Shown piece after piece: positions 1-7,609 of a stretch of 64,000 nt of DNA (the first letter of the stretch is position 1; the number at the start of each line of letters is the position of its first letter). The stretch comes from CADCVT01 sp036389155. Its GTDB lineage: Bacteria > Actinomycetota > Thermoleophilia > Solirubrobacterales > Solirubrobacteraceae. Location of the stretch: contig DASVQN010000007.1 of assembly GCA_036389155.1 (NCBI GenBank), positions 1 to 64,000 on the forward strand. The letters are read 5' to 3'. The notes under the pieces were generated by a model that did no database searches, was not told the origin of the DNA, and saw only the letters and a program-made list of their open reading frames with translations. A program made the translations under genes and the position numbers.

Positions 1-68
1 ACCGCCTCGAGGGGTTCGCGGCCAGGGTGATCGAGGACGTGTGCGGGATCGAGCGTTCCGCCGTCTGA
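1..68 (+). CDS. 3' end of a gene entering from the left edge
   Basis: A reading frame is open from the window edge to a TGA and gives 21 residues ending in GIERSAV. The codons are G/C-rich at third positions like the neighbouring genes, and the next gene starts 26 bases later, so this is probably the true C-terminus of an upstream gene. Too little is visible to name a family. Confidence 0.4.
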   Translation, partial: RLEGFAARVIEDVCGIERSAV

Positions 69-94
69 GGGGCCGGGGCGTTAGCGTCGCCGGC

Positions 95-655
95 ATGCGC
101 AAGCTGCAGAGCCAGGGCGTCCACCACATCACCATCGTGGGGGCCGATCGGCAGACGTCGATCGACTTCTGGGAGGGCGTGCTGGGGATGCCGTTCATCT
201 TCGAGCAGCCGAACCTCGACAACGCGTCGGAGAGCCACCTGTACTTCGACCCGGGGGACGGGCGGCTGATCACGATCTTCACGAACGAGGACCGGGTCGC
301 CGACCCGGAGCGCACGCCGACCGACCCGGGCTGCGTCCACCACCTCGCCTTCGCGGTCTCCCAGGTCACGTTCGCCCAGACGGTCGAGCGCCTCGACGAG
401 GGCGGCATCCGCCACAGCGGCCCGAAGGACCGGGGCTTCATGGACTCGATCTACTTCACCGACCCGCTCGGGCTGCTGATCGAGCTCGCGTCGTACCGCT
501 TCGAGCCGCCCCACGGCCACACGCACGCCGACGTCCTGCTCGAGGCGCACCGCATCCGGACCGGGCGCGGCGACTACAACATCGCGCCGGTCCACCTCGC
601 CGACGCGATCGAGGCGCTCGTCCAGCGCTCCCGCGGCTCGCTCAGCCGGGGCTGA
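95..655 (+). CDS. VOC-fold (glyoxalase/dioxygenase superfamily) enzyme
   Basis: A 186-residue cytoplasmic protein of the vicinal oxygen chelate superfamily, whose members bind a metal between paired beta-alpha-beta-beta-beta modules. The N-terminal HHITIVG strand (His10/His11), a central HHLAFAV strand and a C-terminal IELASY strand are the usual positions of the metal-binding His and Glu residues. The substrate cannot be told; the sequence looks like the broad glyoxalase/ring-cleavage group. The ATG at 95 is preferred over a GTG at 41 because homology starts just after it and the longer version overlaps the previous gene. Its last 14 bases overlap the end of the convergent gene. Confidence 0.75.
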   Translation: MRKLQSQGVHHITIVGADRQTSIDFWEGVLGMPFIFEQPNLDNASESHLYFDPGDGRLITIFTNEDRVADPERTPTDPGCVHHLAFAVSQVTFAQTVERLDEGGIRHSGPKDRGFMDSIYFTDPLGLLIELASYRFEPPHGHTHADVLLEAHRIRTGRGDYNIAPVHLADAIEALVQRSRGSLSRG

Positions 656-2171
656 GGCTCCAGCGGGTCGTCGAGTCGTAGTCGAAGGGGACGGCCGGCG
701 TGAGGATGGCCTGCGAATCGTCGAGGGCGAACGACGACGCCGTATGCGCCGTCGCGCCGGTCGACGCCCAATCGAAGTACGCGGTGAGCGTGCTCTTCTG
801 CGTGCAGCTCGGGCCGCCCGACTCGGTGACCTCCAGCGTGTCGCTCCCCGGGCCGGTGATGCGCACGACGTAGGCCGGCGAGGCCACGTCGAGCTGCACG
901 ATGACCTGGCTGTAGAACCCCGGCACGAGGTCGATGTGCGCGGTGCCGTCGGCCACGCACTCGCCCGGCGGGTCGGCGTGCATCGTGATGTCCACGCTGC
1001 CGCTGGTCGCCGTGAACGTGCGGTAGTAGCCCACCGGGGCGCCGTTCGGCGGAGGGACCCCCGGGCCTTGGTCCTGTGCGGCGTCGAGGCGGATCGACCC
1101 GCTCCAGGTCCACGTCAGGAACGCGGCCTCCGAGGTCGCCTCGCCGGAGAACGTGCCGGTGTAGACGTCGGTCGCGGCCGGGGGCACCGGCGGTGACGGC
1201 GGCGGGGGAGGCGGCTCGGCCGGGGCGGTGGGCAGGACGTTCGGCGCCGCGACGGGGAGCGGCGGCGGGGCGGGCGCGCTGGCCTTGCGCTCGCAGATGA
1301 GGTCGCGCTGGATGAGGAACACGAGCCGCTGCTCGCTGGCGAAGAACTCGTCGTAGAGCCGCACCGAGCTGACTTCGCCGGACAGCCTGGCGCCGGTCTT
1401 CGCGTCCTCGAGCCAGGCGATGATCGCCGTGCGGCGCGGGGTGCCCGGCCGGTCCTCGACGCGGCCGCGGATGAAGATCTCGGGGTCGATGACGTGCCCG
1501 GGCTCCACGCGCGAGGCGGGATCGAAGTACTCCGTCTGCTGCATGGCGAGCTCGGACATCACCGCGTCGCGGCGCTTCCACTCGACGATCGAGTACTCGC
1601 ACAGATGGGTGTTCACCAGGTCGGTGATGAGCATGTCCGAGACGCCGTTCCCCAGACCGGCGACGCCGCTGCCGACCTCCCCGAACTTGTCGACCGCGAA
1701 GGCCTCGCCCGGGTACGCCCGCCCGTCGCGGGGGTTGACGTTCGCCACGCGCGCGGGACGCGGGCGATGCCGGCGCCGGCGCCTGGGCTTGCGCGGCTTC
1801 TTGAAGCGCTTGAGCGTCAGCGGCAGGGCGCGACGCTGGCCGGCCCGCGTCACGATCGCCGCGGACGTGAAGGCCACGAACGGGCTGCCCGGGGTGACAA
1901 TCGAGCTGAGCAGCGCCCACTTCCCGGGCGGCAGCTTGAGGGTGTAGCGCCCGCCAGGGGTGACGTCGGCGGCAGCGCCGTAGGCGGCGGTGTCGATGTT
2001 CAGGGCCATCACCTGGGCGTGGCCCTTCTTCGCCGACTTCGGCAGCTTCGCGCTGCCGGCCGACAGCTCGCCGGAGACCGTCGCGGGAGCCGCGCCTGCC
2101 GCCGGGCCCGCGACGAGCAGGGCCGCGAGCGTCGCGACCGTACCGCTCACGGTCGCTACGCGCAGCATCAT
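642..2171 (-). CDS. secreted protein with a CsgG-like domain
   Basis: A 509-residue exported protein. Residues 1-27 form a signal peptide (AGPAAGAAPA near the cleavage site). An N-terminal beta domain (about 30-118) is followed by an extreme basic linker (RRRRRHRPRP near 130). Residues about 150-300 resemble the CsgG fold: a DKFGE strand, a GLGNGVSDMLITDLVNT helix, then EWKRRDAVMSE and an IFIRGRVE strand. A Pro/Ala-rich spacer (about 305-340) leads to a C-terminal beta-sandwich. In diderms CsgG lipoproteins build the curli secretion pore; this protein lacks a lipobox and sits in a presumed monoderm, so that role is not inferred. Function unknown. Confidence 0.6.
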   Translation of the reverse strand: MMLRVATVSGTVATLAALLVAGPAAGAAPATVSGELSAGSAKLPKSAKKGHAQVMALNIDTAAYGAAADVTPGGRYTLKLPPGKWALLSSIVTPGSPFVAFTSAAIVTRAGQRRALPLTLKRFKKPRKPRRRRRHRPRPARVANVNPRDGRAYPGEAFAVDKFGEVGSGVAGLGNGVSDMLITDLVNTHLCEYSIVEWKRRDAVMSELAMQQTEYFDPASRVEPGHVIDPEIFIRGRVEDRPGTPRRTAIIAWLEDAKTGARLSGEVSSVRLYDEFFASEQRLVFLIQRDLICERKASAPAPPPLPVAAPNVLPTAPAEPPPPPPSPPVPPAATDVYTGTFSGEATSEAAFLTWTWSGSIRLDAAQDQGPGVPPPNGAPVGYYRTFTATSGSVDITMHADPPGECVADGTAHIDLVPGFYSQVIVQLDVASPAYVVRITGPGSDTLEVTESGGPSCTQKSTLTAYFDWASTGATAHTASSFALDDSQAILTPAVPFDYDSTTRWSLSPG

Positions 2172-2252
2172 GCCCCGCCGACGCTACACCCGCGCAGGCG
2201 CAATAGCGAGGGACCGGGCGGATTGGCGGCGTCTGCGCGTAGCGTTCGGACT

Positions 2253-3239
2253 GTGAAGGTCCTCGTGCTCGGTGGGACGGCGTGGCTCGGCCGGGAGGTG
2301 GCGCGGGCCGCGCTGTCGCGCGGGCATGCGGTGACGTGCCTGGCGCGTGGCGAGAGCGGCGACGTCCCGGATGGGGCGCGACTGGTCGCCGCCGATCGTC
2401 GCGATGCGCGCGCCTACGACGAGGTGCTCGTCGAGTGGGACGCCGTGGTCGAGGTGTCGTGGCAGCCGCGGTTCGTACGCGAGGCGCTCGCCGCTCTGGG
2501 CGATCGCGCGCGGCACTGGGCCTACGTCTCGTCCGCGAGCGTCTACGCGTCGCAGGCCGAGCCCGGTGCCGACGAGAGCGCCGCGACCCTGCCGCCCACG
2601 GACCTCGACTTCGCGGATCACGAGCAGTACGGCGAGGCCAAGGCGGCCTGCGAGATCGCGTCTGCCGACGCGGTGGGCGACCGGCTGCTCGTGGCGCGTG
2701 CCGGGCTGATCGGCGGGCCCGGCGACCACACGGACCGCACCGGCTACTGGGTCGCCCGGGCGGCCCGCGATCCGGTCGGCGCGATGCTCGTTCCCGCGAC
2801 ACCTGACGCGCCGGCCCAGGTCGTCGACGTCCGCGACCTCGCGGCGTGGCTCGTCGAAGCGGGTGACGCGGGCACGGTCGGCACGTTCAACGCCGTCGGG
2901 CCGATCGAGCCCTTCAGCGAGTGGCTGGCGACCTCGCGCGCGATCGGCGGCCACACGGGACGCGTCGTCGGGGCGCCGTCGGAGTGGCTGCTGGGGCACG
3001 GGGTCGAGGAGTACATGGGCGACGAGTCGCTGCCGATGTGGATCGGGACGCCGGGATGGGAGGGGTTCTCCGCCCGCGACGGGACGCGGGCCGAGCAGGC
3101 CGGCCTTCGCCACCGGTCGCGCACCGAGCTGCTGCGCGACCTCCTCGCCTGGGAACGGACGCAGGGCCTGGACCGCGTCCGGAAGGCCGGCCTCACCGCC
3201 GAGCGCGAGGCGGCCCTCATCGCGGCCCTCGGCCGATGA
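2253..3239 (+). CDS. NAD(P)-dependent epimerase/dehydratase-like SDR
   Basis: A 328-residue extended short-chain dehydrogenase. The GTG start gives MKVLVLGGTAWLG, a Rossmann dinucleotide-binding turn at residues 7-13. The catalytic-type YxxxK is Tyr126-Gly-Glu-Ala-Lys130, preceded by a conserved Ser-rich strand (AYVSSASVYA). The N-terminal half is typical of nucleotide-sugar epimerase relatives; the C-terminal substrate domain does not identify the substrate. The longer in-frame extension upstream runs through the opposite-strand gene and is rejected. The stop overlaps the next ATG by 4 bases (ATGA), so the two genes are probably translationally coupled. Confidence 0.8.
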   Translation: MKVLVLGGTAWLGREVARAALSRGHAVTCLARGESGDVPDGARLVAADRRDARAYDEVLVEWDAVVEVSWQPRFVREALAALGDRARHWAYVSSASVYASQAEPGADESAATLPPTDLDFADHEQYGEAKAACEIASADAVGDRLLVARAGLIGGPGDHTDRTGYWVARAARDPVGAMLVPATPDAPAQVVDVRDLAAWLVEAGDAGTVGTFNAVGPIEPFSEWLATSRAIGGHTGRVVGAPSEWLLGHGVEEYMGDESLPMWIGTPGWEGFSARDGTRAEQAGLRHRSRTELLRDLLAWERTQGLDRVRKAGLTAEREAALIAALGR

Positions 3240-4027
3240 ACCGGCCGCTGCTCCTCGCGCAGCTCAGCGATCCGCACATCGGCGCGGAGTGGGCGCCGGC
3301 CGACCCCGTCGCGGGGCTTCGCGCCGCTGTGGCCGCGGTCCGCGCGCTGCCGGCGCCGCCGGACGCGGTGCTCGTCACCGGCGACCTCTCCGACCATGCG
3401 ACCGACGCGGAGTACGAGCAGGTCCGCGAGCTCCTCGCGCCGCTCGGGGCGCCGCTCTGCGTCCTGCCGGGCAACCACGACGACCGGAGCGCGCTGCGCC
3501 GTCACTTCGGCCTGCCCGGTACCGGGGACGAGCCCGTGGAGTACGGCGTCGACCTCGGCCCGCTGCGGCTTGTCGTGCTCGACACGACGCGGCCCGGCGA
3601 GGACGACGGCGCGCTCGACGGCGGGCGCCTCGACTGGCTCGCCGCCGAGCTGGCCGCGGCACCCGAGCAGCCGACGCTGCTCGCGATGCACCACCCGCCG
3701 CTCGTCACCGGCGTGCCGGGATGGGACGAGTTCGCGCTCGCGGCCGCCGACCGCGAGGCCCTCGCGGCGGTTGTGGCGCGTCACGCGCAGGTCCGCCTCC
3801 TCGTGGCGGGCCACGTCCACCGCCCGATGACGGCGCAGCTGGCGGGCCGCCCGGTCAGCACGGCCGGGAGCACCTACGTCCAGATGCGTGCCGACGCGGC
3901 GTCGGACGGCGTCGTGATGACCGACGAGCCCGCCAGCCTCTCGCTGCACGCCGTGTCCGGCGGCGAGCTCATCACGCACGTCCACACGGTCACGCGCGCA
4001 CCAGCCGGCCGTCCGGGGAGGCGGTGA
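3236..4027 (+). CDS. calcineurin-like metallophosphoesterase, CpdA-type
   Basis: A 263-residue cytoplasmic metallophosphoesterase. All dimetal motifs are visible in order: SDPHIG (Asp12, His14), TGDLSD, PGNHDD, a lone His in MHHPP and the terminal GHVHRP. Order and length match the class III cyclic-nucleotide phosphodiesterase (CpdA/Rv0805) group, which hydrolyses cAMP or other phosphodiesters; the true substrate is not shown. It starts inside the epimerase stop codon (ATGA). Its last 38 bases overlap the end of the convergent membrane-protein gene. Confidence 0.85.
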   Translation: MNRPLLLAQLSDPHIGAEWAPADPVAGLRAAVAAVRALPAPPDAVLVTGDLSDHATDAEYEQVRELLAPLGAPLCVLPGNHDDRSALRRHFGLPGTGDEPVEYGVDLGPLRLVVLDTTRPGEDDGALDGGRLDWLAAELAAAPEQPTLLAMHHPPLVTGVPGWDEFALAAADREALAAVVARHAQVRLLVAGHVHRPMTAQLAGRPVSTAGSTYVQMRADAASDGVVMTDEPASLSLHAVSGGELITHVHTVTRAPAGRPGRR

Positions 4028-4853
4028 GCTGGCCCTTGCCGCCGACGAGGAACCCGTTCCACCGCAGGCCCACCGCGTCGAACAGGACGAGGTAGTCGAG
4101 GTCGCGGCCGGCGACCTTCGCGATCCGCTGCGGGGCGGCGGTGTCGAGGCGGGCGAAGCTGACGAGCGTGGCGTCCCCGTCCGTCGCGGGCGCCTTGGAG
4201 ACCACGGTCACCTTCGCGTTCCACGGCTTGCGGAGCGTGATGGTCCGGCGCCCGGCGAGCACCTCGGCCTCGATCCGGTCGGCGGAGACGCGCAGCCGAC
4301 TCAGGCGGGCACCGCCGGGAGCGGCGCGGCGGACCTCGGCCATGGCCGAGCGGAACGCGGCCTTGCGCAGGAGCGACCCGCGGGCGAGGCCGTGCGGGAC
4401 GGAACCGGGGTCGACCGGCTTGACCGACCGCTGCGAGAAGTCCGGCCGCGGAGCGTCGCGGAGGATCTTCTCGGCGATCTCCTTCTGGTGGACGACGCTG
4501 TAGGTGTGCCGGTAGACGAAGACGCCGGCCAGGTTGACGACGATGATGACGACCACGGCCGCCGCGCCGGCCATCCGCAGCCCCCCGCCGCGCTGCTCCG
4601 CGCCGTCGGGCCGGAAGACGAGCAGCAGGACGCCGCCGATGAGGCCGATCCACGGCAGCGCCTGGAGCATCCCGAGCGCGTCGCGCCAGTGGCACCACTC
4701 CGAGGGGCCGTTGTTGCTGTGCCGGCATGACTTGCCCATCTTCTCCGCGACCTCTGCAGGGCCGACGCTGACGAAGAGCACGACGCCGACGACGCTGGCG
4801 ACGAAGAGGACGAGGCCGAGGATGCGGAGGAAGATGCGGGCTGGTTCGCTCAT
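3990..4853 (-). CDS. three-helix membrane protein of unknown function
   Basis: A 287-residue protein not assigned to a family. Three hydrophobic segments lie at about residues 8-31 (LVLFVASVVGVVLF), 60-78 (WIGLIGGVLLLVF) and 93-115 (AAAVVVIIVVNLAGVFVY). After these comes a soluble C-terminal region of about 170 residues rich in beta-strand patterns with many Arg and Asp. The internal ATG (MSEPARIF) is preferred over one 11 codons upstream because the extension is Gly/Pro-rich and the hydrophobic segment then begins close to the start. Two cysteines (CRHSNN, EWCHW) lie between helices 1 and 2. Confidence 0.6.
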   Translation of the reverse strand: MSEPARIFLRILGLVLFVASVVGVVLFVSVGPAEVAEKMGKSCRHSNNGPSEWCHWRDALGMLQALPWIGLIGGVLLLVFRPDGAEQRGGGLRMAGAAAVVVIIVVNLAGVFVYRHTYSVVHQKEIAEKILRDAPRPDFSQRSVKPVDPGSVPHGLARGSLLRKAAFRSAMAEVRRAAPGGARLSRLRVSADRIEAEVLAGRRTITLRKPWNAKVTVVSKAPATDGDATLVSFARLDTAAPQRIAKVAGRDLDYLVLFDAVGLRWNGFLVGGKGQLTASPDGRLVRA

Positions 4854-5049
4854 GGGCCGAGCATCGACCCCCGAGCCCCCCGGCACATGAGTGACCCACC
4901 CCTGTCTTTTATGTCGTTGGTCGACTGGCTTCGGGCGACTCGACCAGAGGTCTTGGACGGGCTAGACGCTGATCGCGGCCGACGCATAGCGGAGAGAGAC
5001 CGGATCTCCAGATGGAGTCCCCGTCAGTCGCCTGAAGTCAGGGACGCGC
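4854..5049. other. intergenic stretch with an inverted repeat, left flank of the accessory island
   Basis: No supported gene. The segment is visibly richer in A/T (CTTTTATG near 4906) than the surrounding genes. At 4919-4945 there is an inverted repeat with arms GGTCGA and TCGACC around a 15-base loop, placed downstream of the minus-strand island genes. It could be a terminator-like hairpin or part of a junction; neither is demonstrated. Confidence 0.4.
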
Positions 5050-5328
5050 TCACGCGGCGTCGCGGAGGGCCATCCTCCTCCAGGGCAGCTGCTCGACGAA
5101 CACCGAGTTCGCCAACCAGCGCACCAGATCTCGGCGACCGACATAGGTCGGCGTCCCCTTCGAGTCCTGGTTCATGAGCACCACGGGCACTCTGCCTAGA
5201 TGCGCTCGCACGGCACTCACGACAGCCTGCTGTTCGCTCTGGCTATCAAGGACATGGCGCTTGACCGCGACGACCGCGAACCGCACGCCCTGCTCGCTGA
5301 CGAGGGCAACATCGAGGCGCACGGTCAT
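5050..5328 (-). CDS. 92-residue protein, possibly a degenerate restriction-endonuclease fold
   Basis: Family not recognised. The start overlaps the stop of the DUF1508 gene (ATGA), which fixes the frame and argues for co-translation. The pattern is strand LDVALVSE, strand FAVVAVKRH, a helix SEQQAVVSAVRAHLG, strand VPVVLMNQD, then YVGRRDLVRWLA. This order (acidic strand, xVxVK strand, helix, strand) resembles small PD-(D/E)XK nucleases, but the Glu expected in the xExK motif is Ala, so it would be inactive or differently built. A small novel protein remains possible. It is the third gene after the OLD ATPase. Confidence 0.5.
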   Translation of the reverse strand: MTVRLDVALVSEQGVRFAVVAVKRHVLDSQSEQQAVVSAVRAHLGRVPVVLMNQDSKGTPTYVGRRDLVRWLANSVFVEQLPWRRMALRDAA

Positions 5329-5582
5329 CGTGGCGTCCTCGGGGCGGCAAGCACGGACGCAAGCCCCGCACTGTCGGCCCGCCGCCCGCGCCGGACGAGC
5401 TGCGGCGACAGCATCTGCACATGGGCTCCGGCAACCTGCTCGGCCGCGTGTCGCGCGGCGGCGTACGACCCATAGCCTTCGCCGGAGTCTGCGACGATTC
5501 GGCCGTTCGGCGCCCGCCACCGCCAACGCCACTCGCCAGCGCCGTCGCGGTACACCCTGCACTGCAACTGCGTGGGCCCCAT
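5325..5582 (-). CDS. DUF1508 (YegP/HVO_2922-like) small protein
   Basis: An 85-residue protein whose first 50 residues carry the DUF1508 signature: VYRDGAGEWRWRWRAPNG followed by IVADSGEGY and an AxRHAAEQV helix. These small beta-beta-beta-alpha proteins have no established biochemical role. The ATG is chosen because a strong Shine-Dalgarno (GGAGGT, 6 bases upstream) precedes it; an in-frame ATG at 5618 has none. The C-terminal 35 residues are Arg/Ala-rich. It lies 92 bases downstream of the OLD gene and overlaps the next gene by 4 bases. Confidence 0.7.
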   Translation of the reverse strand: MGPTQLQCRVYRDGAGEWRWRWRAPNGRIVADSGEGYGSYAAARHAAEQVAGAHVQMLSPQLVRRGRRADSAGLASVLAAPRTPR

Positions 5583-5588
5583 TGGCCC

Positions 5589-5594
5589 ACCTCC
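5589..5594 (-). promoter_or_regulatory. Shine-Dalgarno deciding the DUF1508 start
   Basis: GGAGGT on the minus strand, 6 bases before the ATG at 5582. It selects this start over the upstream ATG at 5618. Confidence 0.7.
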
Positions 5595-5674
5595 ATTCGT
5601 TACACGCCGCACATGCAATGCGAACGCATGTTTGCGGATGGCTCGGACGCCAGGCGCGTGTCTAAGAGGCGCGC

Positions 5675-7609
5675 CTAGGTCAGCGTCTTGTTGATGCGCT
5701 CGAACAGCTGGGCGGCGCGGTCCAGCGTGGCCGGGGGGATCTTGTCGACGAGGTTGCTCCTCTCCCGCAGCAGGTAGGTCGCCGGGCGGAGGTGCGAGAA
5801 GTGGCCGAGCCCCTCCTGGTCGAAGTACGCCTGGATGCGCTTGGCGACCCGGTCTCCCTTGGGCAGCTGGGCCAGCGTAAGGTTCTTCGCCAGCTTGTCC
5901 TTATAGGCGCCGTTGACGAGACGGAGGTAGAAGGACGCGTCGAACAGGTCCTCGATGTCAGCGTCGCTCGCGCCGGTGATCTCGCCGACCTGGATGAGGC
6001 TGTGCTTGCCGAGGTGCCCGTTGTCGCGCAGGTTTTTGACGCGCTGGTGGTCGCGGCCGGAGACGTCGATGAGCACGCTGGTGTTGAGCTTCTGCCCGCC
6101 GAGCAGCGAGACGAAGGAGGCCACCTTGTCGACGCCACCGACGGGGACGATGGACCAGCGCGGGTCGAGGAAGGGCTTACCAGCGTCCTCGCACGCGGCG
6201 GCGAGGGTCTGCAAGTAGATGAGGTCGGACGCGCCCTCGACGAGGAGGTTGTCCGGGGCGACGAAGAGCGTCTGGGCGACGTCGTATCCCAGCGCAGCCT
6301 GAAGCGGGAAGATCGTGTCGCGGTCGGCGCGGAAGATGTTGCCCGAGACGACGGTGCCCTTCTCGTCGTCGTCGACGACCGTGCGGACGCGGGTGAGGTT
6401 CGTCGGCTCGACCATGAACGGCGAGTGCGTGCTGTAGATGACCTGGCACTTCGGCGCGAGACGCTGGTCGATGAACCTCAGGAAGTCCCACTGCGCGGTC
6501 GCATGCAGGTTGAGCCCGGGCTCGTCGAGCAGCAGGATGAGCTGGCCGTCGTCGTCCTCGCGCTCAATCTCGGAGAAGTAGGCGAGGAACGAGAAGAACC
6601 AGACGAAGCCGCGCGACCGCTGATCGAACGGCACGGTGACGCGATGGCGCCGGTTGTTGATGCGGACGTGCAGGTTGGTGCCCGCGTTCAGCGGCGCCGG
6701 CGCGGACGGGTCGGGGCTGGAGATGTCGAACTCGACCGCCAGCTCCTTGTTCTGGGTCCAGAACTCGAACAGCTCGTCCGAGATCTCGTTCGAGGCGGCT
6801 TCTAGGTCTGCCTTGAGCCGCTCGTAGTTGGCATCGCTTTCGAACTCCTCGAGCTCGGCGCCGACGAACTTGATGAGTGCGAGGAACGTGCGGTCCTCGT
6901 CGTCGAGCTGGTTGGTGTCCCGCTTCTGCTTCAGGGTCGGTACGGAGATGCGGCCGGACATGACCGAGTAGTCGTCGAAGTAGAAGAAGCGCGGCTGGTA
7001 GGCGCGCGCCCGCAGCTCGATCTCCTTCATCACACCCTTGGCGGGGAACGCCCTGATCCGAGCCTCCAGCTCGGCTGCTTGAGGCGGCTCAGCACCGAGC
7101 GCCTGCAGCGCTGAGCGGAAGTCACGCAGGCTCGTGTTCCTGCGAAGGTCGTCGGCCACGGGGCCGGGAAGCCCCGCGCCATCGACAAGGTGGTTGACGA
7201 CGACCGCGTGGTCGACACCCAGGGTCGTCTCTACCACATTGTCGTAGCGCTTGCCGATCAGGACCTGTCCGACGTTGAGATCTGCTTCGGCGACGAGGCA
7301 GCCCGCGCCGAATTCGCGTTCGATCCACTCGATCTCGTCAGGGTCGAGGGCGTAGACGGCCTCCACGGCGGTCGCCGGGTTGCTGTCGTGCTCGCGCTTG
7401 TAGCGGTTGAGCGCCTTGCGCGGGTACTCCAGCGTGACGTCGAAGTCGCCGACCTGGCCGGCGACGGGATGCAGCTTGGCCAGTGCCTGCAGAAACGCCG
7501 TCTTGCCGGACTCGTTCTTGCCGACCAGGCAGGTGACGTCGTCGACGCTGACCCATCCGGAGTCGTCGATGCTCTTGTAGTTCGTTACACGGGCCCGCTG
7601 CAGCTTCAT
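5675..7609 (-). CDS. OLD-family ATP-dependent nuclease (AAA/ABC ATPase plus TOPRIM)
   Basis: A 644-residue protein beginning with MKLQRARVTNYKSI, typical of SMC/RecF/OLD ATPases. Walker A is GKNESGKT (residues 30-37); Walker B is LILLLDEPG near 360, followed by LNLHATAQWDF and the H-loop YSTHSPFMV. A C-terminal TOPRIM-like region starts at LLVEGASD (about 455) and VLIDVSG (about 512). The usual second TOPRIM aspartate (DxD) reads Asp-Val-Ser here. OLD proteins cut DNA or act in phage defence (P2 Old, GajA of Gabija); no UvrD-like GajB partner or reverse transcriptase is present. It heads a minus-strand set with two small genes and sits in a region of lower GC than its surroundings, suggesting acquisition. 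Confidence 0.85.
   Translation of the reverse strand: MKLQRARVTNYKSIDDSGWVSVDDVTCLVGKNESGKTAFLQALAKLHPVAGQVGDFDVTLEYPRKALNRYKREHDSNPATAVEAVYALDPDEIEWIEREFGAGCLVAEADLNVGQVLIGKRYDNVVETTLGVDHAVVVNHLVDGAGLPGPVADDLRRNTSLRDFRSALQALGAEPPQAAELEARIRAFPAKGVMKEIELRARAYQPRFFYFDDYSVMSGRISVPTLKQKRDTNQLDDEDRTFLALIKFVGAELEEFESDANYERLKADLEAASNEISDELFEFWTQNKELAVEFDISSPDPSAPAPLNAGTNLHVRINNRRHRVTVPFDQRSRGFVWFFSFLAYFSEIEREDDDGQLILLLDEPGLNLHATAQWDFLRFIDQRLAPKCQVIYSTHSPFMVEPTNLTRVRTVVDDDEKGTVVSGNIFRADRDTIFPLQAALGYDVAQTLFVAPDNLLVEGASDLIYLQTLAAACEDAGKPFLDPRWSIVPVGGVDKVASFVSLLGGQKLNTSVLIDVSGRDHQRVKNLRDNGHLGKHSLIQVGEITGASDADIEDLFDASFYLRLVNGAYKDKLAKNLTLAQLPKGDRVAKRIQAYFDQEGLGHFSHLRPATYLLRERSNLVDKIPPATLDRAAQLFERINKTLT

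Noticed and set aside
574..2802. Long minus-strand frame of 742 codons
   Set aside because: It is Arg/Pro/Ala-rich without domain patterns and crosses the real CsgG-like gene and the start of the epimerase gene; a shadow of GC-rich codon bias.
4887..5177. Plus-strand frame of 96 codons
   Set aside because: No ribosome site and it becomes Arg/Pro/Ser-rich noise over the minus-strand island genes.
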